Counted from the first letter of the stretch, positions 1 to 7,950 are shown. The stretch: 19,892 bases of DNA from Parcubacteria group bacterium GW2011_GWA2_36_10 (GCA_000991205.1 LBRC01000017.1:1-19892); one strand, 5' to 3'. Translations and numbers: made by a program. Notes: generated by a model not told the origin, from the sequence alone.

Positions 1-299
1 TAAATATCAATCCTGTCGTTGACAGTGAATTTGTGCGTTTGAATTTTCCGCCACTGACTGAAGAAAGTCGTAAGAATTTAGTAAAAATTTTAGGTAAAAA
101 ATCCGAAGAAGCTAAAGTGGCTTTACGCGGACAGCGAGAAAAAATAAAAGATGTGATACTGGCAGCGGAACGTAATAAAGAAATCGCTGAAGACGAAAGA
201 TTTCAGGCTTTGAAAGAGCTAGATGATTTGACTAAACAATATGGTGACAAAATCAAAGAGATTGCTGATCAAAAGGAAGCAGAAATAATGAAAATATAA
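1..299 (+). CDS. frr: Ribosome recycling factor, 3' part (5' end outside window)
   Basis: The frame is open from the window edge (first full codon at position 3) to the TAA at 297-299. It encodes about 98 C-terminal residues. The segment with LNFPPLTEESRKNL matches the RRF signature around its PPLTEERR region. It is followed by the conserved VALRGQREK, the acidic AEDERFQAL stretch and a C-terminal helix ending in KEAEIMKI, which is typical of domain I of the family. RRF works with EF-G to split post-termination ribosomes in the cytoplasm. The GTG at position 33 is an internal valine and not a start, because clear RRF sequence is encoded before it. Only 2 nt separate its stop from rseP, so the two are probably co-transcribed. 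Identification is secure; the N-terminal part cannot be assessed. Confidence 0.95.
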   Translation, partial: NINPVVDSEFVRLNFPPLTEESRKNLVKILGKKSEEAKVALRGQREKIKDVILAAERNKEIAEDERFQALKELDDLTKQYGDKIKEIADQKEAEIMKI

Positions 300-301
300 A
301 T

Positions 302-1405
302 ATGTTGAGTATAATTTCTTTTGTTTTAATCTTAGGCGTTTTGGTACTAGCTCATGAGCTGGGCCATTTTGTCACCGCTATCAAACTCGGTGTTGGCGTA
401 GAAGAGTTTGGCATTGGTTTTCCGCCAAAGATTTTTAGTTTTAAGCGCAAAGGTATTGTTTATTCGATTAATCTTTTGCCTTTGGGTGGCTTTGTCAAAA
501 TCAAGGGTGAAAATGGTGATGAGGTGGCAGATCCAAAAAGTTTTGTCAACCAAAAAGCTTGGAAAAAATCTTTGATTTTGTCAGCTGGCGTGATCATGAA
601 TTTTATTTTGGGTTTTGTGTTTTTGAGCATTGGTTTTTTTATCGGTTTGCCACAAGCCGTTGATCAAAATACGCCCACGGAAAATATCACCGAACGCAAT
701 GTGGTGGTTGCTGAAGTTTTAGCAGCTAGTCCGGCTGATAGAGCTGGTTTAAAATTAGGCGATAAAATTATTGATATTGATGGTCAAGCGATCGCTGATT
801 CAGAATTTCTTTATACTTACATTCAAACTCATAATCAGCAAGAGCTTAGTTTAAATATTTTGCGTGGGCAAGAGAATTTAGATATTAAAACTAAGCCAGA
901 GATTTTTGGTGAAAATAAAGAGCCAATTTTAGGCATTTCCATGTTAGATACCGGGATTGTGCATTATGGTTTTTGGACAGCGCTATGGCAGGGTTTAAAG
1001 AGCACGGCTTTGATGACCTGGCTGATTTTGGCGGCTTTCGGTAATTTACTCAAAGATTTATTTACTACCGGGCATTTATCACCAGATTTATCTGGTCCAG
1101 TCGGCGTGGCGATTATGAGCGGACAAGTAGCTAAACTTGGTTTTATTTATATTTTGAACTTTGCTGCTATTTTGTCTTTGAATTTAGCGGTTTTAAATAT
1201 TTTACCAATTCCTGCCCTAGATGGTGGTCGTTTATTTTTTGTGATTATTGAAAAAATTCGTGGTAAAAAAATGGGTGAAAAAATAGAAGGAATTTTACAT
1301 AATAGTGGTTTTGTTTTATTGATGTTATTAATCTTAGTAATTACTTGGCGTGATTTTGTCAAATACGGTGCACAAATGTGGCAAGGGATAATGAATATTT
1401 TTTAA
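302..1405 (+). CDS. rseP: RIP metalloprotease RseP / site-2 protease family (M50)
   Basis: This 367-residue membrane zinc protease cuts transmembrane substrates, such as anti-sigma factors or leftover signal peptides, inside the bilayer. The first membrane helix carries the zinc-binding HELGH motif at residues 18-22. The second active-site motif is N299-x-x-P-x-P-x-LDGG ending at residue 309. One PDZ domain begins near residue 134 (ASPADRAGLKLGDKI). Further hydrophobic segments lie at about 95-115, 275-300 and 335-355. A single PDZ domain is usual for the shorter Gram-positive-like members; E. coli RseP has two. The ATG start lies 2 nt after frr with no Shine-Dalgarno. In many bacteria uppS, cdsA and dxr lie between frr and rseP, and here they are absent. 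The substrate is unknown. Confidence 0.93.
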   Translation: MLSIISFVLILGVLVLAHELGHFVTAIKLGVGVEEFGIGFPPKIFSFKRKGIVYSINLLPLGGFVKIKGENGDEVADPKSFVNQKAWKKSLILSAGVIMNFILGFVFLSIGFFIGLPQAVDQNTPTENITERNVVVAEVLAASPADRAGLKLGDKIIDIDGQAIADSEFLYTYIQTHNQQELSLNILRGQENLDIKTKPEIFGENKEPILGISMLDTGIVHYGFWTALWQGLKSTALMTWLILAAFGNLLKDLFTTGHLSPDLSGPVGVAIMSGQVAKLGFIYILNFAAILSLNLAVLNILPIPALDGGRLFFVIIEKIRGKKMGEKIEGILHNSGFVLLMLLILVITWRDFVKYGAQMWQGIMNIF

Positions 1406-1406
1406 G

Positions 1407-1697
1407 ATGAAATTTGTTTTAAAACAAAAAGCCGTCAATCCACTTCAGTTTTTTAGAAGTTTGGGTTATCACCCAGATCATAAACCCGAAGCTTTTATTC
1501 GTCGTTTGAGTGGGAATAATTTTCCCAGATTCCATATTTATTTTAAAACTTTAAACGATGGTTTAGAGCTAAATCTTCATCTGGATCAAAAAAATGCTTG
1601 TTATGCAGGCTCAACTGCTCATAGCGGAGATTATGATGGTGAAGTTTTAGAACAAGAAGTAGAGAGGATCAAAAATATTTTAGCTAAAAATAATTAA
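1407..1697 (+). CDS. Conserved-looking hypothetical protein, 96 aa
   Basis: I do not recognise a named family. The protein is small, soluble and basic at the N terminus, with no signal peptide or membrane segment. It is rich in His, Tyr and Asp (HPDHKP, FHIYF, LNLHLDQ) and has a striking central motif, NACYAGSTAHSGDYDG (residues 63-78), before a C-terminal amphipathic helix (EQEVERIKNILAK). The density of His, Asp and Tyr in short beta-like segments suggests a compact alpha/beta fold, but no catalytic site can be claimed. It starts 1 nt after the rseP stop and ends 4 nt before proS, so it is embedded in the operon and very likely real. Its place between rseP and proS hints at a housekeeping role in translation or the envelope, which is inference only. 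Confidence 0.8.
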   Translation: MKFVLKQKAVNPLQFFRSLGYHPDHKPEAFIRRLSGNNFPRFHIYFKTLNDGLELNLHLDQKNACYAGSTAHSGDYDGEVLEQEVERIKNILAKNN

Positions 1698-1701
1698 TTA
1701 T

Positions 1702-3177
1702 ATGAGTGCAAAAAATAATAAAATTAGCACCAGAAAAGATGATTATTCTCAATGGTATTTAGATGTGATCGAAGCGGCTGATTTAGCTGAATACGGTCCA
1801 GTTAAAGGCACTATGGTGATCAAACCTTATGGCTACGCTATTTGGGAAAATATTCAAAGTGTTTTGAATGCAAAAATTAAAGAAACTGGTCATAAAAATG
1901 CTTACTTTCCTTTGTTGATTCCTAAATCTTTTTTTAATAAGGAAGCTTCTCATGTGGATGGTTTTGCTAAAGAATGCGCGGTTGTCACACATTATCGTTT
2001 AAAAAATAATAATAAAGGAGAAATAGTAGTTGATCCGGAAGCTAAGCTGGAAGAAGAGTTGATTATTCGTCCAACTTCAGAGACAATTATTAACCATAGT
2101 TTTTCTCAGTGGATTAATTCTTGGCGTGATTTGCCAGTTTTAATTAACCAATGGGCCAATGTTTTACGCTGGGAGATGCGTACTCGTCCTTTTTTGAGAA
2201 CTTCAGAGTTTTTATGGCAAGAGGGACATACCGCACACGCTACCGAAGAAGAAGCAGAGTTAGAGGCTGAAAAAATGTTAAGTGTTTATAATGATTTTGT
2301 TCATGATTATTTAGCTATGAGTGTAGTGTCTGGTAAAAAATCAGAAAGTGAAAAATTTGCTGGTGCCAAACACACTTATACTATTGAGGCTATGATGCAA
2401 GATGGCAGGGCTTTGCAATCAGCTACTTCTCATAACCTTGGTCAAAATTTTGCTAAAGCTTTTGATATTCAGTTTTTAGATAAAGAAAACAAAAAACAAT
2501 ATGTTTGGCAAACTAGCTGGGGCATGAGTACTCGTATTATTGGTGGTTTAATCATGACGCATAGTGATGATAGCGGTTTAGTTTTGCCTCCAAATATTGC
2601 CCCAATTAAAGTAGTAGTTATTCCAATTTTAAATGGTTCAGACACTGATCATAATGTTTTAAAAATGGTTAAAAAAATTAAAGATACTTTGAAATTAAAG
2701 GACCATTTAGAAATTGATGATAGGGACAATTTATCAATGGGAATGAAATTTAATATTTGGGAGAAAAAAGGCGTGCCTATTAGATTGGAGTTGGGTGCAA
2801 AAGAATTAGAAAAAGGTGCTGTTATTTTGGCTCGCAGAGATACAAAAGATAAAATTTTAGTCAATATTGACAATTTAGCCAAAGTCATTAAGGATACACT
2901 AGAAGACATGCAAAATGGATTATTGAAAAAAGCTGAACAAAAAAGGATTAAAAGTACAAAAATTGTAGATAATTGGGAAGATTTTAAAAAAGCAATAGAG
3001 AATGAAAATTTTGTTTTAGCTCATTGGTCTGGAGAGGCTAGTGTTGAGGCAAAAATCAAAAAAGAAACAGGAGCAACTATTAGATGTTTACCTTTTGATC
3101 AAAAAAAAGAGAATGGCAAATGTGTTTATAGCGGCAAAGCGTCAGAACAAAGAGTTCTGTTTGCTAAGGCTTATTAG
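1702..3177 (+). CDS. proS: Prolyl-tRNA synthetase, archaeal/eukaryote-like type (ProRS type 3)
   Basis: The 491-residue class II aminoacyl-tRNA synthetase attaches proline to tRNA-Pro in the cytoplasm. Motif 2 is visible as R156-W-E-M-R-T-R followed by RTSEFLWQEGHTAHAT. Motif 3 is GMSTRIIGG starting at G274, followed by HSDDSGLVLPP. The anticodon-binding domain starts near residue 300 (IAPIKVVVIPI). The C-terminal domain ends in the characteristic tyrosine (VLFAKAY). There is no editing-domain insertion between motifs 2 and 3, and the protein is about 80 residues shorter than the E. coli-type enzyme, which places it in the archaeal/eukaryote-like class also found in some bacteria. Only two cysteines remain in the C-terminal domain that often carries a zinc site. 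It lies 4 nt after the preceding gene, and no Shine-Dalgarno is visible. Confidence 0.95.
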   Translation: MSAKNNKISTRKDDYSQWYLDVIEAADLAEYGPVKGTMVIKPYGYAIWENIQSVLNAKIKETGHKNAYFPLLIPKSFFNKEASHVDGFAKECAVVTHYRLKNNNKGEIVVDPEAKLEEELIIRPTSETIINHSFSQWINSWRDLPVLINQWANVLRWEMRTRPFLRTSEFLWQEGHTAHATEEEAELEAEKMLSVYNDFVHDYLAMSVVSGKKSESEKFAGAKHTYTIEAMMQDGRALQSATSHNLGQNFAKAFDIQFLDKENKKQYVWQTSWGMSTRIIGGLIMTHSDDSGLVLPPNIAPIKVVVIPILNGSDTDHNVLKMVKKIKDTLKLKDHLEIDDRDNLSMGMKFNIWEKKGVPIRLELGAKELEKGAVILARRDTKDKILVNIDNLAKVIKDTLEDMQNGLLKKAEQKRIKSTKIVDNWEDFKKAIENENFVLAHWSGEASVEAKIKKETGATIRCLPFDQKKENGKCVYSGKASEQRVLFAKAY

Positions 3178-3187
3178 AATATAAATA

Positions 3188-4240
3188 ATGTTTAAGAAAT
3201 TTTTAGGACAATTTTCAAAAGATATGGGTATTGACCTTGGTACGGCCAATACTTTGGTTTATGTCAAAGATCAGGGCATTGTCATCAATGAGCCAAGTGT
3301 GGTAGCTATCAATACGAGGACTGATAAGATTGTAGCGGTCGGCGACGATGCTAAGGTCATGTTAGGAAAAACTCCACTACATATCAATGTCATTAGACCT
3401 TTGGTTGATGGGGTGATTTCTGATTTTGAAGTCAGTGAAAAAATGATTAAACATTTTATCAATAAAGTTCATAAAGAAAGCATGACTTTTATGCCGCGCC
3501 CACGCGTGATGATTGCCATACCTTTGGATATCACTGAAGTGGAGCGTAAAGCCGTGGAGGACGCTGTCATGGGAGCTGGTGCCTCCGAGGTACTTTTGAT
3601 CGAGGAGCCGATTGCGGCGGCGATTGGGGCTGGTTTGCCTATTTTAGAGGCCACAGCCAGTATGATAGTAGATATGGGTGGTGGCACCACAGAAATTGCT
3701 GTTATTTCTTTGGGTGGGGTAGTTTCTTGGAAATCTTTGAAATTAGCTGGTGATAAATTAAACGAAGCGATTATCCAATATGCGCGTGATAAATTTAATA
3801 TTTTATTAGGTGAACGCACGGCGGAAAAAATAAAGATTCAGATTGCTTCTGTCTTGCCACTAGACAAACCATTGGAAACCACGATGCGTGGTCGTGATTT
3901 ATTGACTGGTTTACCAAAAGAAATCAGAATTACGGACGCAAATATCAGAGAGGCGATCGCTAAACCGATTAAATTAATCGTTGATAACATCAAAACTACT
4001 ATTGAGAGCACTCCACCAGAATTGGTGTCTGACTTATATGAAAAAGGTTTGTATTTGACTGGCGGCGGAGCTTTATTAAGAGGTTTTGATGTGCTGATTG
4101 CGCAAGAAACCAAAATGCCTGTCCATATCGCCGATGATCCATTGACGGCCGTAGTGCGTGGCACTGGTAAAGTTTTAGCGGATTTGGATAATTTAAGAGA
4201 GATTTTATTACCTTCAACTAAAGATTTAGGTTTTAACTAA
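3188..4240 (+). CDS. mreB: Rod-shape determining actin homologue MreB (full length)
   Basis: The 350-residue bacterial actin forms membrane-bound filaments that organise the elongation machinery. All nucleotide-site elements are present: phosphate 1 (GIDLGTANTLVYV, residues 14-26), the IEEP segment with E140, connect 1 (AAAIGAGLP), phosphate 2 (VDMGGGTTEIAV with T167) and the adenosine motif (YLTGGGALLRG). E140 and T167 fall at the positions described for the attacking water in Caulobacter MreB. The length is usual for the family (about 345). It begins 10 nt after proS and is followed 8 nt later by mreC, so it heads the mreBCD-mrdA section. A shorter paralogue at 8460-9371 lacks part of this core. 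Confidence 0.97.
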   Translation: MFKKFLGQFSKDMGIDLGTANTLVYVKDQGIVINEPSVVAINTRTDKIVAVGDDAKVMLGKTPLHINVIRPLVDGVISDFEVSEKMIKHFINKVHKESMTFMPRPRVMIAIPLDITEVERKAVEDAVMGAGASEVLLIEEPIAAAIGAGLPILEATASMIVDMGGGTTEIAVISLGGVVSWKSLKLAGDKLNEAIIQYARDKFNILLGERTAEKIKIQIASVLPLDKPLETTMRGRDLLTGLPKEIRITDANIREAIAKPIKLIVDNIKTTIESTPPELVSDLYEKGLYLTGGGALLRGFDVLIAQETKMPVHIADDPLTAVVRGTGKVLADLDNLREILLPSTKDLGFN

Positions 4241-4248
4241 AATTTTTT

Positions 4249-4989
4249 ATGTTAAGACGAAACGCGCAGATTTTTTTATTATTTTTTGTAGTGGCCTTAC
4301 TTTTGATATTTTTCAAAGCTGGCCGTTTTTTTGATTTTGGTGTTTTGATACGCTTATTACCAGAACCACAAAAAACCGTCAATCAATTATTAAATCCACC
4401 AGATAATTTAGAAAGTTCTTACCAAGAATTATTAAGCCAAAATACCAGATTGCAAGCTTTGGCTCAAGAAAATGAAAGTTTACGTGCTTTATTAAATCTT
4501 AAGGCTAAGGCGAACTATGATTTAAAGGTGGCTAATATTTTAAGTAGAGATTTATTAAATCAAAATTTACTCGTGATTGATGTAGGTGAGTCTGATGGTG
4601 TGGTGCCTGGTCAAGCGGTCGTGGTCAACGAGGGTGTGATTATTGGTAAGATTATTGAAGTCCGAGCTGACGCGTCAGTGATGAGATTATTAACCGATGG
4701 TTTGAGTAAAGTAGCGGTCAATATTGGCGATAGTCAAAATGTGGCCGGAGTTTTGACTGGACTTTTGGGTTTAGGTATGAATTTAAGCTATATACCACAA
4801 GAGCAAATGATTAATAAGGGTGACCTAGTTTTGACTTCGCGTTTAAATGAGAAGATACCAGCTGGTCTGGTGATAGGCTCGGTAGAGGAAGTAAAATTTT
4901 CACAAGAAGAATTATTTAAACAAGCCACGGTTTCGCCGTTGTTAGATTATAGTACTTTATCTTTAGTGGCAGTAATCGTGTCTTTATGA
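4249..4989 (+). CDS. mreC: Rod-shape determining protein MreC
   Basis: The 246-residue single-pass membrane protein links MreB inside the cell to PBP2 outside. A hydrophobic helix at about residues 7-22 (FLLFFVVALLLIFF) follows a short basic N terminus. A coiled coil spans about residues 55-82 (QELLSQNTRLQALAQENESLRALL). The extracytoplasmic beta-barrel domain carries family patterns such as VIDVGESDGVVPGQAVV, GVIIGKI and the late GDLVLTSRLNEKIPAGLVIG. Known MreC proteins dimerise through the coiled coil. The stop TGA overlaps the mreD start in an ATGA, indicating translational coupling. There is no Shine-Dalgarno before the ATG. Confidence 0.93.
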   Translation: MLRRNAQIFLLFFVVALLLIFFKAGRFFDFGVLIRLLPEPQKTVNQLLNPPDNLESSYQELLSQNTRLQALAQENESLRALLNLKAKANYDLKVANILSRDLLNQNLLVIDVGESDGVVPGQAVVVNEGVIIGKIIEVRADASVMRLLTDGLSKVAVNIGDSQNVAGVLTGLLGLGMNLSYIPQEQMINKGDLVLTSRLNEKIPAGLVIGSVEEVKFSQEELFKQATVSPLLDYSTLSLVAVIVSL

Positions 4990-5483
4990 AGTATTTAGCT
5001 TTGCTGATTTTTTTTATTTTGACTCACACGGTTTATTCTTTAGTTGACCTTGGTTCTTGGAGTTTACTAGAACCATTTTTAATTATGCTCATTTTAGTTT
5101 ACTATATTTTTGAGAATCCTTGGATTTATTATCCCTTAGCCTTAGGCGCTGGTTTGTTAGTTGACGGTTTTTCAGCTAGTTTTGGTTTACATACTTTTAG
5201 TTTTTTATTAGTCTTATTTAGTTTGAGTACTTTGCAATTAACAATTTTTACTTCAAAAAATACTGGCACAATTATTTTTTTGACTTGGTTGGGATGTATC
5301 ATTTTTTGGCTAAGCTTATGGCTTTTGTATTATTTGAGCCATTGGTCAATTTATATTTTGTCTTGGCCAACAATTTGGCAGATTATTAAAATGATTTTTA
5401 TTGACACCGGTATTATCGTGTTTGTTTATATTTTATATTTTAATTTGTGGTTAAAAAAACATCATGAAAAACGATCCTTTTAA
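4986..5483 (+). CDS. mreD: Rod-shape determining protein MreD (integral membrane)
   Basis: This 165-residue protein is almost entirely hydrophobic, with about five or six membrane helices and a basic C terminus (LWLKKHHEKRSF). Sequence identity in MreD is low across bacteria, so the call rests on position between mreC and mrdA, size, topology and the patterns LLEPFLIMLILVYYIF and GLLVDGFSASFGLHTFSF, the latter a recognisable MreD feature. It overlaps mreC by 4 nt and mrdA by 20 nt, so its translation is probably coupled to both. MreD is thought to modulate the MreC-PBP2 interaction in the inner membrane. Confidence 0.88.
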   Translation: MKYLALLIFFILTHTVYSLVDLGSWSLLEPFLIMLILVYYIFENPWIYYPLALGAGLLVDGFSASFGLHTFSFLLVLFSLSTLQLTIFTSKNTGTIIFLTWLGCIIFWLSLWLLYYLSHWSIYILSWPTIWQIIKMIFIDTGIIVFVYILYFNLWLKKHHEKRSF

Positions 5484-7362
5484 AATTCAAGAAGGATCAG
5501 TCAAAGATAGTAAGCTCAAAGGTTTTTCCGAAAACCGACATAGCGGTGACTATCTTGATTTTATTTGGGTAAAAAGTAGCCAGACCTTGGGCAGTTTTTT
5601 TGCAGAAAATAAAAGCCATCGTTTATTCCAGATTTTTTTATTAGTCTTATTTATTTTATTTAGTCGAGCATTTTATTTACAAATTATTCAAGGTGATTCT
5701 TATCGTGATCGAGCAGAGGGTAATCGTATTCGTCACGAAATTGTACGAGCTAACAGGGGTCTTATCTACGATCGTAATGGCGTACAGTTAGTAAAAAATG
5801 TTTCTCATTTTTTTCTTTATTTATGGCCAGATCATTGGTCAGATGAAACAAAAAAGCAAGAAACTTTAAAAAAATTAAGCGAAGTTTTAGCGATACCGCA
5901 AAGTGATATCGAAGAGCGATTAGTAGAAGCAAAGAAAGGAGAAAAGGTTTTGGTTTTTGAAAATGTCGCTTACGAACAGGCAATTCAGTTGATATTAGTG
6001 GCGGAAAATAATCCAAGCATTGAAATTTCTTATGAACCGCGTCGTGAATATTTCCCGCAGTTTGGCTTATCTCATGAGCTAGGATATCTAGGAGTAGTGA
6101 GCGAAAAAGATTTGGCTGCTCATAAAGATTATAATTATAATGACCGCTTAGGTAAAACTGGTTTGGAGTATATTTATGAAAATATTTTACGTGGTCAAGA
6201 TGGTTTTCGTCAAATCGAAGTTGATGCTTTAAATCGGGCTAAAAATAGCATTGGCTGGCAAGAGCCCAAAGACGGCAATGACATAGTTTTGACGATTGAT
6301 GCAGCGGCTCAAAATCAGCTCTATAGTGTGATGGCAAAAAATGCAGCGAGCTTTGGTAAAAATAAAATGGCAGCAATAGTCTTAGATGCTAAAGATGGTG
6401 GAGTATTGGCGATGGTGAGTTTACCTAGTTTCGATAATAATATTTTTACTTCGGCTTTAAAAAAAGAAGAGTATAACACTTTGATGACTGACCCTAACAC
6501 GCCTTTACTAAATCGAGTAGTTTCTGGCGAATATCCTTTTGGTTCGGTTTTTAAACCCGTGATCGCCGGAGCAGCTCTAGAAGAAAAAGTGATTGATGAA
6601 AACTTCAGTGTCCAAAGTACTGGTGGTGTGCAAATTGGTAATAATTTTTTTCCCGATTGGCGTCCAGCGGGACATGGCAAAACAAATATCAAGTGGGCCT
6701 TAGCTGATTCGGTCAATACATTTTTTTATACTATCGGCGGTGGCAATAATCAGTGGCTAGATAAAGGTTTGGGTATGGAAAAAATTTTGCAGTATGCGGC
6801 TAAATTTGGTTTTGGTTCCCAAACAAAAATTGACTTAACTAACGAAGCAGAAGGTTTCTTGCCAAGTCAAGCCTGGAAAGAAAAAACTTTTAATGATCGT
6901 TGGTATTTAGGCGATACTTATAATTTATCAATTGGTCAGGGATATTTATTAGGCACACCTTTACAAGTAGCGATGGAAATGTCTTATTTTGCCACCGGTA
7001 AGTCTTTCCAACCACACTTATTAAAAGGTATTAAACAAGAAGCAACTCTAGATGAAAAAGCTACACCAGTGCTTTTAGAAAATCTAATCAGTCAAAATAA
7101 TTTAGATATTATCAGAGATGCTTTGAAAAAAACAGTCGAGATCGGTACGGCTAAAAGCTTACAGTCAGTCAAGGTGCCGGTAGCTGGTAAAACTGGTACA
7201 GCGCAGTTTAATCATAATAAAACTCCACATTCTTGGTTTGCCAGTTTTGCGCCTTATGATAATCCGCAAATTGTGATGGTAGTTTTAGTCGAAGAGGGTG
7301 GAGACACCGGCTTAGCCGTCACTGTCTCACGGCAATTTATGGAATGGTACTTTAATAAGTAG
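5464..7362 (+). CDS. mrdA: Penicillin-binding protein 2 (elongasome transpeptidase)
   Basis: The 632-residue class B PBP crosslinks peptidoglycan during cell elongation. A cytoplasmic tail of about 50 residues precedes one membrane helix (about residues 54-72). The PBP dimerisation domain follows, with the signature RANRGLIYDRNG near residue 95. The transpeptidase domain contains all three active-site motifs: S361-V-F-K364 with the acylated serine, S416-V-N418, and K576-T-G-T. The region around SVF is GEYPFGSVFKP, typical of PBP2. The start at 5464 lies inside mreD and has no Shine-Dalgarno, so initiation probably depends on coupling. The usual glycosyltransferase partner RodA is not next to it. 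It is the last gene of the operon. Confidence 0.95.
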   Translation: MKNDPFKIQEGSVKDSKLKGFSENRHSGDYLDFIWVKSSQTLGSFFAENKSHRLFQIFLLVLFILFSRAFYLQIIQGDSYRDRAEGNRIRHEIVRANRGLIYDRNGVQLVKNVSHFFLYLWPDHWSDETKKQETLKKLSEVLAIPQSDIEERLVEAKKGEKVLVFENVAYEQAIQLILVAENNPSIEISYEPRREYFPQFGLSHELGYLGVVSEKDLAAHKDYNYNDRLGKTGLEYIYENILRGQDGFRQIEVDALNRAKNSIGWQEPKDGNDIVLTIDAAAQNQLYSVMAKNAASFGKNKMAAIVLDAKDGGVLAMVSLPSFDNNIFTSALKKEEYNTLMTDPNTPLLNRVVSGEYPFGSVFKPVIAGAALEEKVIDENFSVQSTGGVQIGNNFFPDWRPAGHGKTNIKWALADSVNTFFYTIGGGNNQWLDKGLGMEKILQYAAKFGFGSQTKIDLTNEAEGFLPSQAWKEKTFNDRWYLGDTYNLSIGQGYLLGTPLQVAMEMSYFATGKSFQPHLLKGIKQEATLDEKATPVLLENLISQNNLDIIRDALKKTVEIGTAKSLQSVKVPVAGKTGTAQFNHNKTPHSWFASFAPYDNPQIVMVVLVEEGGDTGLAVTVSRQFMEWYFNK

Positions 7363-7408
7363 TAGTTGCTAAAATTTGCTTTTTCAGGCAAAATACAGAG
7401 ATAGAGGA

Positions 7409-7456
7409 TACCCTGCCATTCGGCCCGAGCTCATGGCCGAGGGCTGACGCGGGGTA
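7409..7456 (+). other. GC-rich structured element (nested hairpin)
   Basis: This GC-rich block in an AT-rich spacer starts 47 nt after mrdA. The outer arms TACCCTG (7409-7415) and CGGGGTA (7450-7456) pair over 7 bp with one G-T. The inner arms TCGGCC (7420-7425) and GGCCGA (7435-7440) pair perfectly around a 9-nt loop that contains GAGCTC. The arms GCC (7415-7417) and GGC (7442-7444) could extend the inner stem with a bulged A. No T-run follows, so it is a poor intrinsic terminator. It may be an mRNA 3' stability stem, a small structured RNA or a dispersed palindromic repeat. I could not match it to a riboswitch class. Confidence 0.6.
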
Positions 7457-7516
7457 ATAGTAAGTGTTTGTTAGGTGATATGGCAAAAGTAAGTTTAAAT
7501 TTTATTAATTAAAAAT

Positions 7517-7630
7517 ATGGAGACTGAGAATTTATTAATAGAGCAAAAAAAAAATTTAGAAAAAACAGGAATTAAACTTATTATATTTTGGTTTATAGTA
7601 GGATTTATTTTTGGGGCTTTAATATTTTAA
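7517..7630 (+). CDS. Possible 37-aa single-helix membrane peptide
   Basis: The ORF reads METENLLIEQKKNLEKTG followed by a C-terminal hydrophobic helix (residues about 19-37, IKLIIFWFIVGFIFGALIF). This gives a charged, amphipathic cytoplasmic half and one membrane segment. The ATG is preceded by TTAATTAAAAAT, identical over 15 nt (including ATG) to the context of the next gene at 7672. No Shine-Dalgarno is present, which is normal in this window. The topology and shared start context favour a real small gene, but AT-rich spacers can produce such ORFs by chance. Function is unknown. Confidence 0.45.
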   Translation: METENLLIEQKKNLEKTGIKLIIFWFIVGFIFGALIF

Positions 7631-7671
7631 GTTGAAAATTTAAACTTGTGTTCACTAATTTAATTAAAAAT

Positions 7672-7899
7672 ATGCTAGACATAATAATCGATAATTTAGA
7701 TAAATCTGGTTTGATTCTAAACTTTGTTGGAACATTATTAATTGCTTACGCCTTTAACCCTGTTAAAGTGGATGGTTGTGGTGCGGGTATGGGTGACGGT
7801 AAAGGGCATCTTCGTGAATTTTCTTGTTTGCATCCAATACCTTTTTGGGTTGGTTTTACGTTATTAGCAATTGGTTTTATTTTACAACTTTTTAATTAA
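7672..7899 (+). CDS. Small two-helix membrane protein, 75 aa, unknown function
   Basis: Two hydrophobic helices (about residues 13-28, LILNFVGTLLIAYAF, and 58-73, PFWVGFTLLAIGFILQL) flank a short loop that is rich in glycine and contains two cysteines (DGCGAGMGDGKGH and SCLHPIP). I chose ATG at 7672. A GTG at 7648 would add eight residues, but the ATG has the same 15-nt context as the neighbouring small ORF. The hairpin-like layout with a first helix reading NFVGTLLIA and a second after HPIPFW resembles small uncharacterised membrane proteins seen in CPR genomes, but I cannot name a family. It sits in the spacer between mrdA and greA and is followed by the GC-rich palindrome at 7926-7950. Confidence 0.7.
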   Translation: MLDIIIDNLDKSGLILNFVGTLLIAYAFNPVKVDGCGAGMGDGKGHLREFSCLHPIPFWVGFTLLAIGFILQLFN

Positions 7900-7925
7900 A
7901 TTAATTTTCTCAAAGTAGTTTAATA

Positions 7926-7950
7926 TTCCGCCCCGCGAAGCGGGGCGGAA
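7926..7950. repeat. Perfect 11-bp GC-rich palindrome
   Basis: TTCCGCCCCGC (7926-7936) and GCGGGGCGGAA (7940-7950) form a perfect 11-bp stem with a GAA loop, 26 nt after the stop of the 75-aa gene. Neither strand carries a clear T-run directly after the stem, so classical intrinsic termination is uncertain, although such a stable stem could still end or protect the upstream transcript. The GC-rich core in an AT-rich setting is typical of dispersed intergenic palindromes. Copy number elsewhere is unknown. Confidence 0.75.

Noticed and set aside
3271..4217. Several long minus-strand open frames opposite mreB
   Set aside because: They overlap a clearly conserved gene, have low-complexity composition set by the sense codons and show no family motif; they are antisense shadows. 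The same applies to the other minus-strand frames in the window.
7409..7456. Known riboswitch or intrinsic terminator
   Set aside because: No match by eye to common riboswitch cores, it lies downstream of mrdA with no T-run, and the gene after it is a tiny ORF; it is reported only as a structured element.
7648..7671. GTG start giving an 83-residue form of the small membrane protein
   Set aside because: The ATG at 7672 has the same 15-nt context as the adjacent small ORF, and all clear starts in the window are ATG.
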